DNA of 58,958 nt from Marinobacter halodurans (GTDB lineage Bacteria; Pseudomonadota; Gammaproteobacteria; Pseudomonadales; Oleiphilaceae): contig NZ_SJDL01000034.1 of the NCBI RefSeq assembly GCF_004327985.1, forward strand, positions 1 to 58,958, written 5' to 3'. A model generated the notes under the pieces. It was not told the DNA's origin, ran no database searches, and saw nothing but the letters and a program-made list of their open reading frames with translations. Shown here in pieces: positions 1-8,279 of this stretch. Made by a program: the position numbers and the translations under genes. Within the stretch, counting starts at the first letter, position 1. Every line of letters starts with the position of its first letter.

Positions 1-60
1 CACCAGGCTGGCTGCTTCCTGCTTGAACTCAGGAGTAAAGGAACGTCGTTTTCTGGTCAT
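1..60 (-). CDS. IS3-family transposase OrfA, N-terminal fragment
   Basis: The minus strand reads ATG at 58-60 and gives MTRKRRSFTPEFKQEAASLV, a typical beginning of an IS3-family OrfA, the helix-turn-helix protein that binds the IS ends. Only 20 residues are present because the window ends. In complete elements OrfA (about 100 residues) is joined to OrfB by programmed -1 frameshifting to make the active transposase; that part is not visible here. Confidence 0.8.
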   Translation of the reverse strand, partial: MTRKRRSFTPEFKQEAASLV

Positions 61-122
61 CAGACACCTCGTTTATGGTGGCGATCTTACCACCTACGTT
101 GGTGTCCGGAATCATTGGACCA
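1..122 (-). mobile_element. IS3-family insertion sequence, orfA-side end (partial)
   Basis: The first bases encode the N-terminus of an IS3-family OrfA on the minus strand. About 60 bases outside its start codon lies a candidate terminal inverted repeat at 101-122, reading TGGTCCAATGATTCCGGACA from the outside. It resembles, imperfectly, the sequence at 58837-58859 that flanks an OrfB end at the other side of the window. The rest of the element lies outside the window. The exact terminus and target duplication cannot be fixed from one end. Confidence 0.75.
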
Positions 123-297
123 CTACATTGCACCGCCGATAAGAGTTTTGTAAAGAAAAAGAGAGGGCGTATCCTCTAGATACTGCCGTAACTTTACAGT
201 TTTCTTTACATTTGTCCAGGAGTGCCAAAGGAGCCTTCTTGGGAGGGTCCGGTTCGGCGCTAGTTTAACCCACCCACCCACCTTTCAGTGAAATTGT
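123..297. other. Non-coding stretch between IS end and broken photolyase
   Basis: No credible gene is visible. The stretch contains a perfect 10-bp inverted repeat, GTAAAGAAAA (150-159) and TTTTCTTTAC (200-209), and two direct TTTACA hexamers 12 bases apart (193-210), which could be an orphaned promoter or operator. The sequence does not continue the photolyase reading frame, so a junction lies near position 300. I cannot say what brought this piece here. Confidence 0.4.
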
Positions 298-1119
298 TTA
301 GGCATATAACCAGTGCAAGCGGGAGCGAAAGCTGCGCAGGCTGGTCTGTCGCCTCGGTAAGCTGGACGGATGATCGCCGTTGGCTTTGGTCTGCTGATAG
401 ATGGATCGCAGGCTGACTGTGCCGTAGGCGATGTGCGGGCTCAGCCGCGAGCACCCTTTGACCGCCGTGTTGGGGCTGGAAATGTTGTACTGGTAGCCAA
501 TGCAGCGCCGGGCCAGGAAGCTGTCCAGCAGCTTTTCGCCCGCGGACATGCCACCTTTCTGTCGGCCGGGGCAGGCGAGGGTATACGCCAGTGTCGGTGT
601 CGTCAGGTCACAAGCGCCTGGAACACCGGGCGCCGCCGGAATTTGCGCCGGTGCTTCCAGCACGGGTTGTCGCATCAGCTGCTGCCAGGCATCGTCCCAC
701 AGGTCCCTGTCGGCCAGTCGGCGGACCACGCCGAACTGCCGCCACTCCTGAAACTGGACGCCGTTCCCGGTACACCATTCGATGACCGCCCGGTCCCGCT
801 GGAAGGTCCAGTCGTTGCCGGTTTCCTCATGGGCGTGCAGGTGTGTGAAACCGGTGGCCTGTTTCAATAAGTGCAGAACGTCGACCACGGCTCCGGTTTG
901 CACCCTCAGCCGGCTGCCCCGCTTGCGCAATGCCGTGTCCAGTTCAGACAGGCTGTCCGCGATAAACGCCCAGTGCCGCTCGCTGGTATCCGGACGTTGC
1001 CAGTATTCCGGCTCGACCACGTAGAGCGGGATAACCGGCTCGCCCCGTTCGACGGCCGCCAACAAAGGGGCGTGGTCCGCCACGCGCAGGTCGCGTTTGA
1101 ACCAGACGACGGTGGTCAT
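298..1119 (-). pseudogene. Cryptochrome/DNA photolyase family protein, C-terminally truncated
   Basis: The 273-residue product begins MTTVVWFKRDLR, the signature start of class I photolyases and cryptochromes (Rossmann antenna-binding domain, residues 1 to about 130). It continues into the start of the FAD-binding helical domain, where GYQYNISSPN and LSPHIAYGTVS are recognisable. Family members are about 450-520 residues long. Here the frame stops after RSRLHW, just where the family normally continues with the FAD-binding helices, so most of the flavin pocket is missing. The 3' break lies near position 300, next to foreign non-coding DNA and an IS3 end. The start overlaps the upstream DUF2256 stop by four bases (ATGA), an operon arrangement. 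It is very likely non-functional as a CPD photolyase. Confidence 0.85.
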
Positions 1120-1274
1120 CGGGCGTTTGCCTCGCCGGCTTGATGCTTATGGCGTCGGCAACGCTCGCTGCAGTAACGCACCTGATCCCAGTCGCGGGCC
1201 CATTTGCGACGCCAGGCAAAGGGGCGGCCGCAGACGGCGCAGTGCTTTTCGGGGAGATGGTTTTTGCGGTGCAT
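1116..1274 (-). CDS. DUF2256 domain zinc-ribbon-like small protein
   Basis: This 52-residue protein carries two Cys pairs, HCAVCGRPF and YCSERCRRH, which make a probable zinc-binding fold, and it is very basic. It matches the DUF2256 pattern as I know it. DUF2256 genes are often found directly upstream of photolyase or cryptochrome genes, and here the stop codon overlaps the photolyase start (ATGA at 1116-1119). The function is unknown; a role in supporting the photolyase or in nucleic-acid binding is inference only. ATG at 1272-1274 is the only sensible start. Confidence 0.8.
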   Translation of the reverse strand: MHRKNHLPEKHCAVCGRPFAWRRKWARDWDQVRYCSERCRRHKHQAGEANAR

Positions 1275-1391
1275 CGGGCGACGATCCTGTGCGTATTCTG
1301 TCAAAGCTACGTGGTGTTCCGGTCGACGGATGACCGGGCGGTCCGACCGTGCCACACTCCGAAAAGAGATGAGTATGTCCGGGGAGGCCTC

Positions 1392-1958
1392 ATGCGACTG
1401 ACGATAACCTTCACACTGGCTCTGCTGGCGATCTGGCCAGCGTTGTCCCAGGCGGCATTCCGCTGTGGCACCGGCCTCGTGGATGTGGGCGACTGGCCGG
1501 TGGAGGTCGAAGAACGTTGCGGCCAACCGGACTACGTGGCGGTGTATCCCGAGGCGTCGTTGCCCGGCATCGGCATCGTCCAGACGGTGGAGCACTGGTA
1601 CTACAACCCCGGTCCCAGTGGGTTCGTCAGACGGCTGGTGTTCCGCAACGGCAAGCTCACCAAGGAAGAAAGCATGGGGTATGGGTTCCTGCCCGGTGCT
1701 GCCGGTGATTGCAAACCCAACGATCTGCGCGAGGGCATGAACGAATTCGAGATTGTGCGCCGTTGTGGCGATCCACTGTCCAAGCACGTGGAGTGGATCG
1801 TGCCCTACCAGGACAACCGGAACTACGGCGGGCTGACCGCCGCCTATCCGCAGGAAGAGTGGCTGTACGAATTCGGGCGCAACGAGTTTCGCCGGGTTGT
1901 GACTTTCCGTAATGGCCGGATTACCCGGGTGGAGAGCACCGGCAAACCGGCGCGATAG
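1392..1958 (+). CDS. DUF2845 domain-containing secreted protein
   Basis: The start at 1392 is preceded by GGGGAGG and begins with a clear signal peptide (MRLTITFTLALLAIWPALSQA), so the mature protein is exported to the periplasm. The mature part has two related segments, each with a V-E/V-R-RCG-P core (EERCGQPD near residue 44; VRRCGDPL near residue 121) followed by a W/Y-rich beta stretch and a FRNG motif (LVFRNGKL, VTFRNGRI). This internal duplication is typical of DUF2845. The family function is unknown. The gene is divergent from DUF2256/photolyase and has no obvious operon partner; a CCCGGG-N10-CCCGGG inverted repeat at 1978-1999 follows it. Confidence 0.8.
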   Translation: MRLTITFTLALLAIWPALSQAAFRCGTGLVDVGDWPVEVEERCGQPDYVAVYPEASLPGIGIVQTVEHWYYNPGPSGFVRRLVFRNGKLTKEESMGYGFLPGAAGDCKPNDLREGMNEFEIVRRCGDPLSKHVEWIVPYQDNRNYGGLTAAYPQEEWLYEFGRNEFRRVVTFRNGRITRVESTGKPAR

Positions 1959-2023
1959 ACACTATCTTTCCAGGAAACCCGGGTGACTTAGGTCCCGGGG
2001 ATCATTCAAGAGGAGATGCGCCG

Positions 2024-3703
2024 TTGCGGACCCGTGATGACGGACTCGCCGTGCCCGACGCCCTGCTGTTCGACTGGCACGGCACCCTGGTGGACACCCA
2101 CGACGCCATGTTCAGCGCGATGGAGGAAATGCTGCCCCAGCTTGAAGATCTCGGGCTGGTCGAGCATTTGCTGCCCGAAGACCAATGCAATACGCCGGAG
2201 GATGCCCGGCTGGTGCGCTACATCCGTATCTTCCGGCGTTTGCATCCGCGCATCCTGGCGGAGCGCCGGGTGTCGAGAACCGATATCTTCAACGCCATCT
2301 TTGGCGACGACCGCGAAGCCAAGGCCATTGCGCACGAGGCCTACAACGCCTGTTATCGCAAATACTTCGGTCAGGTGAAGCCCTTCCAGGAGGGCATCGT
2401 GGACTACCTTCTGGCCTGCCGCGAACTGGGCATCAAGCTCGTGGTGGCCACCAACCGCAACCGGGAATTCCTCGACACCGAGCTGAGCACCCTGGAAGAC
2501 GGTCGCTGGCTTGAGTTGTTCGATGCCACCGTCTGCGCCGACGATGTGGTGCATTACAAGCCGGATCCGGAGATGATTCAGAGCGCGGCCGATAAGGTCG
2601 GCCTGCCGGTGGATGCGCATGTCTGGTACGTCGGCGACGGTTACACCGACATGGTTACGGCCAATAACGCCGGCATCACCGCGGTGTTCTATAACGGCTC
2701 GGGCTGGGACCCGCAGAAGATCGACAGCTGGTTCCGCAAACAGGATCGGCCGTCCCTGGTGCTCGAGAGTTTCGAAAGCCTGATGGACGAGCTGGCGGCT
2801 TTTCCTGGCGGTGCGTTCCGGCGGGCGGTTGCCGATGTGCGGCCAGCGGCCTATCCGCCGCCTGTGACGCCCCAGCCAAGGGTCGAGCCGGATTGGCATC
2901 CCGCGGTGGCGAAACTGGTCCGGCCGGAGGCCATTCTCTTCGACTGGCACGCCACATTGGTGGACACGCTGGATGCCATGTACCACGCCGTGGACGACAT
3001 GCTGCCGGAGTTTCGTCAGTTGGGACTGATGGAGCGCCTGCTGGAACCGGAGGACAGCAAGACACCGGAGGACGCCCGCCTGGTCGCCTATGTACGCGAA
3101 TACGCCCAACTGCATCCCAAGGTGCGGGCAGACCGCAAGATCTCACGCACGGACATTTTCGAGGTGCTGTTCGGCGACGATCAGGATGCCAAGGCCATCG
3201 CTCACACCGCATTCAACCGGCACTACCGCAATCACTACGGGACGGTCACGGCGTTCGAACCCAAGGTCAGCCAGATGCTGCGTGGCATCCGTAACCTGGG
3301 CATCCGGGTGGGCGTGATCACCAACCGGGACCGGGAGTTCTTCGAGCACGAACTGGCAGCGGTGGAGGGCACCGGTTGGCAGCATCTGTTCGATACCGAG
3401 GTGTGTGGCGACGACACCCCCCTGCGCAAACCGCATCCGGATCAGTTGATCCTGGCTGCGGAAAAACTGGATTATCCGGTGGGGCCCCGCGTCTGGTATG
3501 TCGGTGACAGCACCACCGACATCATTGCCGCCAAGCGTGCGGGCATGACGGGCGTCTTTTTCAACGGCGCCCTGTGGGATCTGCCGTGGCTGCACAATAT
3601 TTTCCCGGGCACCCATCGTCACCCCCACAAGCCGGACGTGGTGGTTAATGATTTCTCGGAATTCTGGGCGCTGGTGCTGGCCTGCGAAGTGGGACCCCCC
3701 TGA
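2024..3703 (+). CDS. Tandem-duplicated HAD-superfamily protein (two HAD domains)
   Basis: The 559 residues hold two homologous HAD hydrolase domains, about 11-265 and 300-555. Both share an unusual cap insert (TPEDARLV, then SRTDIF-FGDD). Motif I reads DWHGTLVDT (nucleophile D17) and DWHATLVDT (D307). The second Asp that normally acts as general acid/base (DxD) is His in both halves (H19, H309). Motif II (ATNRN, ITNRD), motif III Lys (YKPDPE, RKPHPD) and motif IV (YVGDGYTD, YVGDSTTD) are kept, so Mg binding and phospho-enzyme formation look possible. The chosen start is TTG at 2024, 8 bases after AAGAGGAG. No substrate can be named; the family covers small-molecule phosphatases, phosphonatases and dehalogenases. 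Confidence 0.85.
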   Translation: MRTRDDGLAVPDALLFDWHGTLVDTHDAMFSAMEEMLPQLEDLGLVEHLLPEDQCNTPEDARLVRYIRIFRRLHPRILAERRVSRTDIFNAIFGDDREAKAIAHEAYNACYRKYFGQVKPFQEGIVDYLLACRELGIKLVVATNRNREFLDTELSTLEDGRWLELFDATVCADDVVHYKPDPEMIQSAADKVGLPVDAHVWYVGDGYTDMVTANNAGITAVFYNGSGWDPQKIDSWFRKQDRPSLVLESFESLMDELAAFPGGAFRRAVADVRPAAYPPPVTPQPRVEPDWHPAVAKLVRPEAILFDWHATLVDTLDAMYHAVDDMLPEFRQLGLMERLLEPEDSKTPEDARLVAYVREYAQLHPKVRADRKISRTDIFEVLFGDDQDAKAIAHTAFNRHYRNHYGTVTAFEPKVSQMLRGIRNLGIRVGVITNRDREFFEHELAAVEGTGWQHLFDTEVCGDDTPLRKPHPDQLILAAEKLDYPVGPRVWYVGDSTTDIIAAKRAGMTGVFFNGALWDLPWLHNIFPGTHRHPHKPDVVVNDFSEFWALVLACEVGPP

Positions 3704-3712
3704 TCGGTACGA

Positions 3713-4948
3713 TTAAGGCGACGTGACGTCTGCCAGGACCTGACCACTTAAGGCCTTCTCGATATCGATCCCGAGTGCCACGGCGCCGATCAGCTCGCCG
3801 CTGCGGGGATCGTGCAGGGCGCGGGAGGCGATCACCTGGAAGTGTTGCGCCGACGCATCGTATCGGACCGGGCCAATGTAGAAACCGTCGCCCGGATCGG
3901 CAGCGACCATGCGGAATTTGTCTTCATCCCCCTGCCAGTAATCGCTGGTCATCTGGCTGGAGGCCACCAGGGAGCCCTGGGCGTCCATCACCATGGTTTC
4001 CGTCACCCGGCCATGCTGCTGTTCCTGCCATTGGCGCAGTGCCTTGGACAGGGGGCGCTCCAGGATGTGCTGCGCCTCCTCACTGGGCGCGTCGGCCGTG
4101 GAGGCCTGCCAGAGTGCGTCGATCATCAGGATGTCGGCCAGGGTGCTGGGTGGGGGCGGGTTGCTCAGGGTGTCCTGGATCGCCAGTTCGCTGATCGCCT
4201 GGTCCAGCAGGGTAGTGGACTGCCGCTGGATGAGTTGGCGCTCGCTGTCCTCCAGTTGGAAACCCGAGCTGACGCAGTCGTCGAGGTTGTCGTTGAACCG
4301 CGCCAGGAAACGGGGGTGCGCCGCCAGGAAATTCTTCCCCACATACAGGCCCAATGGCGCAAACCGGATGAACTGGCGTTGCAGTTGAACGCGCGGTGCG
4401 GAACGGTTGTCGCGGGCGTCTTTCAGGTAACGCTCCATCACGCGCTGGTCGACGACCATGGCGTCAATTCGGTCACGCTCGATCAGGGCGACCAGTTGCC
4501 CCAGCGACGACACCTGCATGCGGGGTGTCAGTCCCTTCTTGTGGAGCCAGATCGACTCGTTGCTGCCGGCAATGGCGCCCAGGCGGGCCTTGCTCAGGCT
4601 GACGGGTTCCCGGGAGTACAGGTACCACTTCTCCAGAGCCAGCGGTGCGCTTAACGTCGCAAACTGGTCGATGTCGTCGGAGGGCGTAATGGCCATGTAG
4701 CCATCAATCACGCCGGTTCGCAGGGAATGGATGCCGCGCCGTTGCGGCACAATATGAACTTCGGGGCGCCAGCTGGTTTCATTCAGGGCGCAGCGCAGGG
4801 CTTCCACCGTGGTGCCGTGAACTTCGCCGGCCATTTCATATTGATAGGGGGCGGCTTCGGGGGCATAAATTTGCAACGGCTGTGTGGCCAGCGCGGATGT
4901 CGCCGCCAGACAGCCCAAGAGCAGAATGTAGGGAGCGCAGAACTTCAT
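3713..4948 (-). CDS. Periplasmic family 3 solute-binding-like protein with C-terminal sensor-like region
   Basis: The start at 4948 gives a signal peptide (MKFCAPYILLLGCLAATSALA); a longer upstream start would bury it. Residues about 25-235 look like a bacterial family 3 solute-binding domain (IYAPEAAPYQYEMAG at the beginning, then a GVIDGYMAI hinge-like segment). The remaining 170 residues resemble a small PAS/Cache-like fold (VTETMVMDAQGSLVASSQMTSDYWQGDEDKF, quoted here only as the region near residues 310-345), as in periplasmic sensor domains. No kinase or cyclase module follows, so it probably acts as a soluble periplasmic binding or sensing protein. Convergent with the HAD gene; partner unknown. 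Confidence 0.65.
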   Translation of the reverse strand: MKFCAPYILLLGCLAATSALATQPLQIYAPEAAPYQYEMAGEVHGTTVEALRCALNETSWRPEVHIVPQRRGIHSLRTGVIDGYMAITPSDDIDQFATLSAPLALEKWYLYSREPVSLSKARLGAIAGSNESIWLHKKGLTPRMQVSSLGQLVALIERDRIDAMVVDQRVMERYLKDARDNRSAPRVQLQRQFIRFAPLGLYVGKNFLAAHPRFLARFNDNLDDCVSSGFQLEDSERQLIQRQSTTLLDQAISELAIQDTLSNPPPPSTLADILMIDALWQASTADAPSEEAQHILERPLSKALRQWQEQQHGRVTETMVMDAQGSLVASSQMTSDYWQGDEDKFRMVAADPGDGFYIGPVRYDASAQHFQVIASRALHDPRSGELIGAVALGIDIEKALSGQVLADVTSP

Positions 4949-5050
4949 ACCCGATCCGTGGAACGTATGCCGACGCCAATATACTTGTTCTTGCGGGAGA
5001 AAGTGTAGCAGTCGCAAGTGATTGGTGGCGGCGTAATCGCCTTCGGATGA

Positions 5051-6583
5051 TTACAAAGTCTCCAGATTGTCGAGCAACCATTCCGCACGGGCCAGCAGGG
5101 CGTCCCGCCGCTCGGGTTTCTGCCGGTCCCAGTTGCGGTACATCATGCCCATGCGCGGATTGCCCTCGAAATCGCGCCGATGCCTGTGGATAAAGTGCCA
5201 GTACAGGGCGTTAAACGGGCAGGCGTCTTCGGTGGTTGCCTCGCTGACGTTGTAGCGGCAGTGACTGCAGTAGTCCGACATGCGCTGGATGTATTTGCCG
5301 CTGGCGGCGTAGGGTTTGGAACCCAGGTAGCCGCCATCGGCGTGCATCACCATGCCCAGGGTGTTGGGCAGTTCCACCCAGTCGTAGGCGTCGGCGTAGA
5401 CCGCCAGGTACCAATCGCAGATCTCTTCCGGTTTGACGCCGGCCAGCAGGGCGAAGTTGCCGGTCACCATCAGACGTTGAATATGATGGGCGTAGCCGTT
5501 GCGACGGGTGGCGTCGATGGCTTTGTGCATACAGCGCATGCCGGTCTCGCCGGTCCAGTAGAACCAGGGCAGGTCGCGGTCATTGCCCAGACGGTTTTCC
5601 TTGGCGTATGCCGGCATCAACAGCCAATAGATGCCGCGCACGAATTCCCGCCAGCCAATAATCTGGCGGATAAAACCTTCCACCGCGTTCAGCGGTGCCT
5701 GGCCGCTGTAGTAATGCCGGGCGGCCGCCTCGCAAACGCCCAATGGGTCCAGCAGGCCGCAGTTGATGTAGGGCGACAGGATCGAGTGGAACAGCCAGTC
5801 CTCCTGGTCCGATATGGCATCCTGGTAGTCGCCGAAGCAGGGCAGGGCAAAGTCGAGGAAGTGGGCGAGGGCGGCTTCGGCATCCCCGGCCGTGACGGCG
5901 AAATGAAAGTCGTCGGTGGTGCCGAAATGATCGGAAAAGGTGTCGTCCACAAGCTCGATCACGTCGCGAGTGATGGCGTCCGGTTCCACCCGGAACGGGA
6001 CCGGCGCCGGTGGTTTGCCCGTCCACTTCTTGCGGTTGTCCGCATCGTAATTCCATTCGCCGCCTTCGGGCTTGCCGTCGGGCGTCATCAGCAGGCCGGT
6101 CTTCTTGCGCATTTCCCGGTAGAAAAATTCCATGCGCAATTGCTTGCGGCCCTCGGCCCAGCGGGCAAACTCTCTCTTGGTTGCGATAAAACGGTCGTCG
6201 GGACGGATCTCGACCGGGACGTTCAGCGACTCGTGCCATTGGCGAATGGCGGCGTCCAGGCGGTACTCGCCGCATTCGGTGGTGATGACCTTCTCAGGTT
6301 GATCTTGCCCGACCCGTTCGCGGATCACATCCAGCAGACTGTGATGCGGGCTGTCGGGATCGTAGGCGTGGTAATGCACGGTCCAGCCGTTGTTTTCCAG
6401 TTCCCGGGCGAAATGCCGCATGGCGCTGAAAAGCAGGACGATCTTCTTTTTGTGGTGATTGGTGTAGCTCGCCTCGTCGCTGACTTCCGCCATCACGATG
6501 GCGTCCTGTTCGGGATCGGCCTCCCGCAGGGCGCTGATGTCCGGTGTCAGCTGGTCGCCGAGGATCAGGATCAGGTGGCGCAT
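5051..6583 (-). CDS. Iron-sulfur bacterial cryptochrome/(6-4) photolyase (FeS-BCP, PhrB type)
   Basis: The 510-residue protein begins MRHLILILGDQLTP, the typical start of the FeS-BCP branch. It repairs UV (6-4) photoproducts with FAD, a second chromophore and a [4Fe-4S] cluster. The four cluster cysteines are visible as C351 (MRCMHK), C439 and C442 (YCSHC) and C455 (ACPF). Their spacing matches the ligands known for Agrobacterium PhrB. The FAD-domain pattern (VEGFIRQIIGWREFVRG) and the DYNM-like region with HADGG are present. AAAGGAG lies 6 bases before ATG 6583. The gene is divergent from hemN. With the other photolyase in the window broken, this is the only intact photolyase seen here. Confidence 0.93.
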   Translation of the reverse strand: MRHLILILGDQLTPDISALREADPEQDAIVMAEVSDEASYTNHHKKKIVLLFSAMRHFARELENNGWTVHYHAYDPDSPHHSLLDVIRERVGQDQPEKVITTECGEYRLDAAIRQWHESLNVPVEIRPDDRFIATKREFARWAEGRKQLRMEFFYREMRKKTGLLMTPDGKPEGGEWNYDADNRKKWTGKPPAPVPFRVEPDAITRDVIELVDDTFSDHFGTTDDFHFAVTAGDAEAALAHFLDFALPCFGDYQDAISDQEDWLFHSILSPYINCGLLDPLGVCEAAARHYYSGQAPLNAVEGFIRQIIGWREFVRGIYWLLMPAYAKENRLGNDRDLPWFYWTGETGMRCMHKAIDATRRNGYAHHIQRLMVTGNFALLAGVKPEEICDWYLAVYADAYDWVELPNTLGMVMHADGGYLGSKPYAASGKYIQRMSDYCSHCRYNVSEATTEDACPFNALYWHFIHRHRRDFEGNPRMGMMYRNWDRQKPERRDALLARAEWLLDNLETL

Positions 6584-6634
6584 CGGAATCTCCTTTGGGA
6601 CGAAGATACGCCGTCGGGCCTTTCCCGGTTCATG

Positions 6635-6675
6635 CTGATCCAGGTCAATGTGACATTCGTCCAGCGGCGTAGACT
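6635..6675 (+). promoter_or_regulatory. Candidate Anr/FNR box and -10 of hemN
   Basis: CTGAT-CCAG-GTCAA at 6635-6648 matches the FNR/Anr consensus TTGAT-N4-ATCAA at 8 of 10 positions. A -10-like TAGACT lies at 6670-6675, so transcription would start near 6682. The box centre (6641.5) then falls at about -41, the class II FNR activation position. Oxygen-dependent control of hemN by Anr is established in Pseudomonas; its use here is inference. Confidence 0.5.
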
Positions 6676-6707
6676 GCATCGTGCCAATCATTGATGTGGA
6701 ATGAGCC

Positions 6708-8129
6708 ATGCCCGTCCAGTCCGCCTTTTGCCAAGAATCCCCTGTGTCCCCGTCCACCGCTTTCTGGAACGAATCGCTGATCCGGCGCTATGACCTGAGC
6801 GGCCCGCGCTATACGTCCTATCCCACGGCTGTGGAGTTCACCGACCGGTTCACGGCCGCCGACATGGCCGAGTCAGCCCGGGCCAGCGCGGCAAGCGGAC
6901 GGGACCTGTCCCTGTACACGCACGTGCCGTTCTGCGCCCGGCTTTGCTACTACTGCGCCTGCAACAAAGTGGTCACCCGCAAGCGCGATCTGGCGATGCC
7001 CTACGTCGAACGGCTACTGCGAGAGGCGCGGTTGCAGGCCGACCTGTTTGGTGCGAAACGAACCGTCAGTCAATTGCACTGGGGCGGAGGCACCCCGACC
7101 TTCCTGCCACGTCAGGCGATGCAGCACCTGATGGCGGGCTATCGTGAGATATTCAATCTGGAGACCGGTGAAATCCGGGATTTCAGTATCGAAATCGACC
7201 CTCGCGAGCTGGCTGAAGAGACGTTGGCCCAACTGGCCGAACTCGGTTTCAACCGCATCAGTCTGGGCGTGCAGGATTTCAATCCGCAGGTGCAAAAAGC
7301 GGTCAACCGACTGCAGCCCCAGCGTATGGTCGAGGATGTGATGGTTGAGGCCCGGAAGCGGGGATTCGGCTCCATCAACCTGGACCTGATCTACGGTTTG
7401 CCCTACCAGACGCCGGCATCGTTTGCCGAGACGGTGGATTCGGTGATCGAAATGCGCCCCGATCGCCTGTCGGTTTTCAGTTATGCCCATCTGCCGGAGC
7501 GGTTTTTTCCACAGACCCGTATCAAGGATGAGACGCTGCCGTCACCGGCCGACAAGCTGACGATCCTGCACCAGACCATCGACCGGCTGCTGGACGCCGG
7601 TTACCAGTACATCGGCATGGACCATTTTGCGCTGCCGGACGATTCCCTGGCGGTTGCCCAGCGGGAAGGACGCCTGCATCGTAATTTCCAGGGCTACACC
7701 ACCCACGCCGACTGCGACCTGGTCGCACTGGGGGTATCCGCTATCGGTCAGACCGAGCACGCCTATTTCCAGAACGCTCACGACCTGAAGGCGTGGGAGG
7801 CCCGGATCGACGCGGGCGAGCTGGCGACCATTCGGGGCGTGGCGCTGACGGAAGACGACCGGATTCGCCGTTGGGTCATTGGTCAACTGATTTGCCAGTT
7901 CGAGTTGGAATACGCCCGGTTTGAATCCAACTGGCACCATTCGTTTGGCACCTATTTCGAAGAGGAATTGCAACGGCTTTGCGTGATGGAGCTGGATGGC
8001 TTGGTGAGCATTGGTGAGAGGAAGCTGGTGGTGCACGAGCCGGGACGGCTGCTGATCCGGGCCATTTGCCAGGTGTTCGACGCCTATCGGGCGAAAGGGA
8101 CGGGGCAGCGGTTTTCGCGGATTATTTAG
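6708..8129 (+). CDS. hemN: Oxygen-independent coproporphyrinogen III oxidase
   Basis: A radical-SAM enzyme that converts coproporphyrinogen III to protoporphyrinogen IX when oxygen is low, in the cytoplasm. The cluster motif CARLCYYCAC (C76, C80, C83, C85) is the HemN form CxxxCxxCxC, which separates it from HemW-like paralogues. Also visible are RYTSYPTA near the N-terminus (substrate tail region), LHWGGGTPTFL (SAM binding) and GMDHFALPDD. The length (473 residues) is normal. The upstream region carries a candidate Anr/FNR box at about -41. It is transcribed alone, divergently from the photolyase, and followed by a REP-like repeat. Confidence 0.96.
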   Translation: MPVQSAFCQESPVSPSTAFWNESLIRRYDLSGPRYTSYPTAVEFTDRFTAADMAESARASAASGRDLSLYTHVPFCARLCYYCACNKVVTRKRDLAMPYVERLLREARLQADLFGAKRTVSQLHWGGGTPTFLPRQAMQHLMAGYREIFNLETGEIRDFSIEIDPRELAEETLAQLAELGFNRISLGVQDFNPQVQKAVNRLQPQRMVEDVMVEARKRGFGSINLDLIYGLPYQTPASFAETVDSVIEMRPDRLSVFSYAHLPERFFPQTRIKDETLPSPADKLTILHQTIDRLLDAGYQYIGMDHFALPDDSLAVAQREGRLHRNFQGYTTHADCDLVALGVSAIGQTEHAYFQNAHDLKAWEARIDAGELATIRGVALTEDDRIRRWVIGQLICQFELEYARFESNWHHSFGTYFEEELQRLCVMELDGLVSIGERKLVVHEPGRLLIRAICQVFDAYRAKGTGQRFSRII

Positions 8130-8146
8130 GTGGCCTGAAGCTCCAG

Positions 8147-8255
8147 CCCCTCTCCCCGACCCTCTCCCGCCAGGGGAGAGGGCGTTCTTACCCCGAGTTA
8201 GCGGCATGAGCTCCCCTCGCCCCTGGCGGGAGAAGGGCCGGGGGAGAGGGGGAGA
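8147..8255. repeat. REP/BIME-like inverted pair of CCCTCTCCC palindromes
   Basis: Two closely similar 40-base units lie in opposite orientation (about 8147-8183 and 8210-8255). Each contains TCTCCCGCCAGGGG, and the first alone folds as CCCTCTCCC-GCCA-GGGGAGAGGG. Such units are common dispersed intergenic palindromes in high-GC proteobacteria. It lies between the convergent hemN and desaturase genes, where it could also stop transcription from both sides. Confidence 0.75.
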
Positions 8256-8279
8256 AATGCCCCCGGGGATTCAGGCGAA

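Noticed and set aside
2024-3703. A frameshifted or misassembled repeat in the tandem HAD gene
   Set aside because: The two halves are clearly diverged in sequence and joined in one frame by a proline-rich linker, so the duplication is old and real.
5180-6694. A 504-codon plus-strand frame opposite the Fe-S photolyase
   Set aside because: The photolyase frame has all cluster cysteines and FAD motifs; the opposite frame has no family features.
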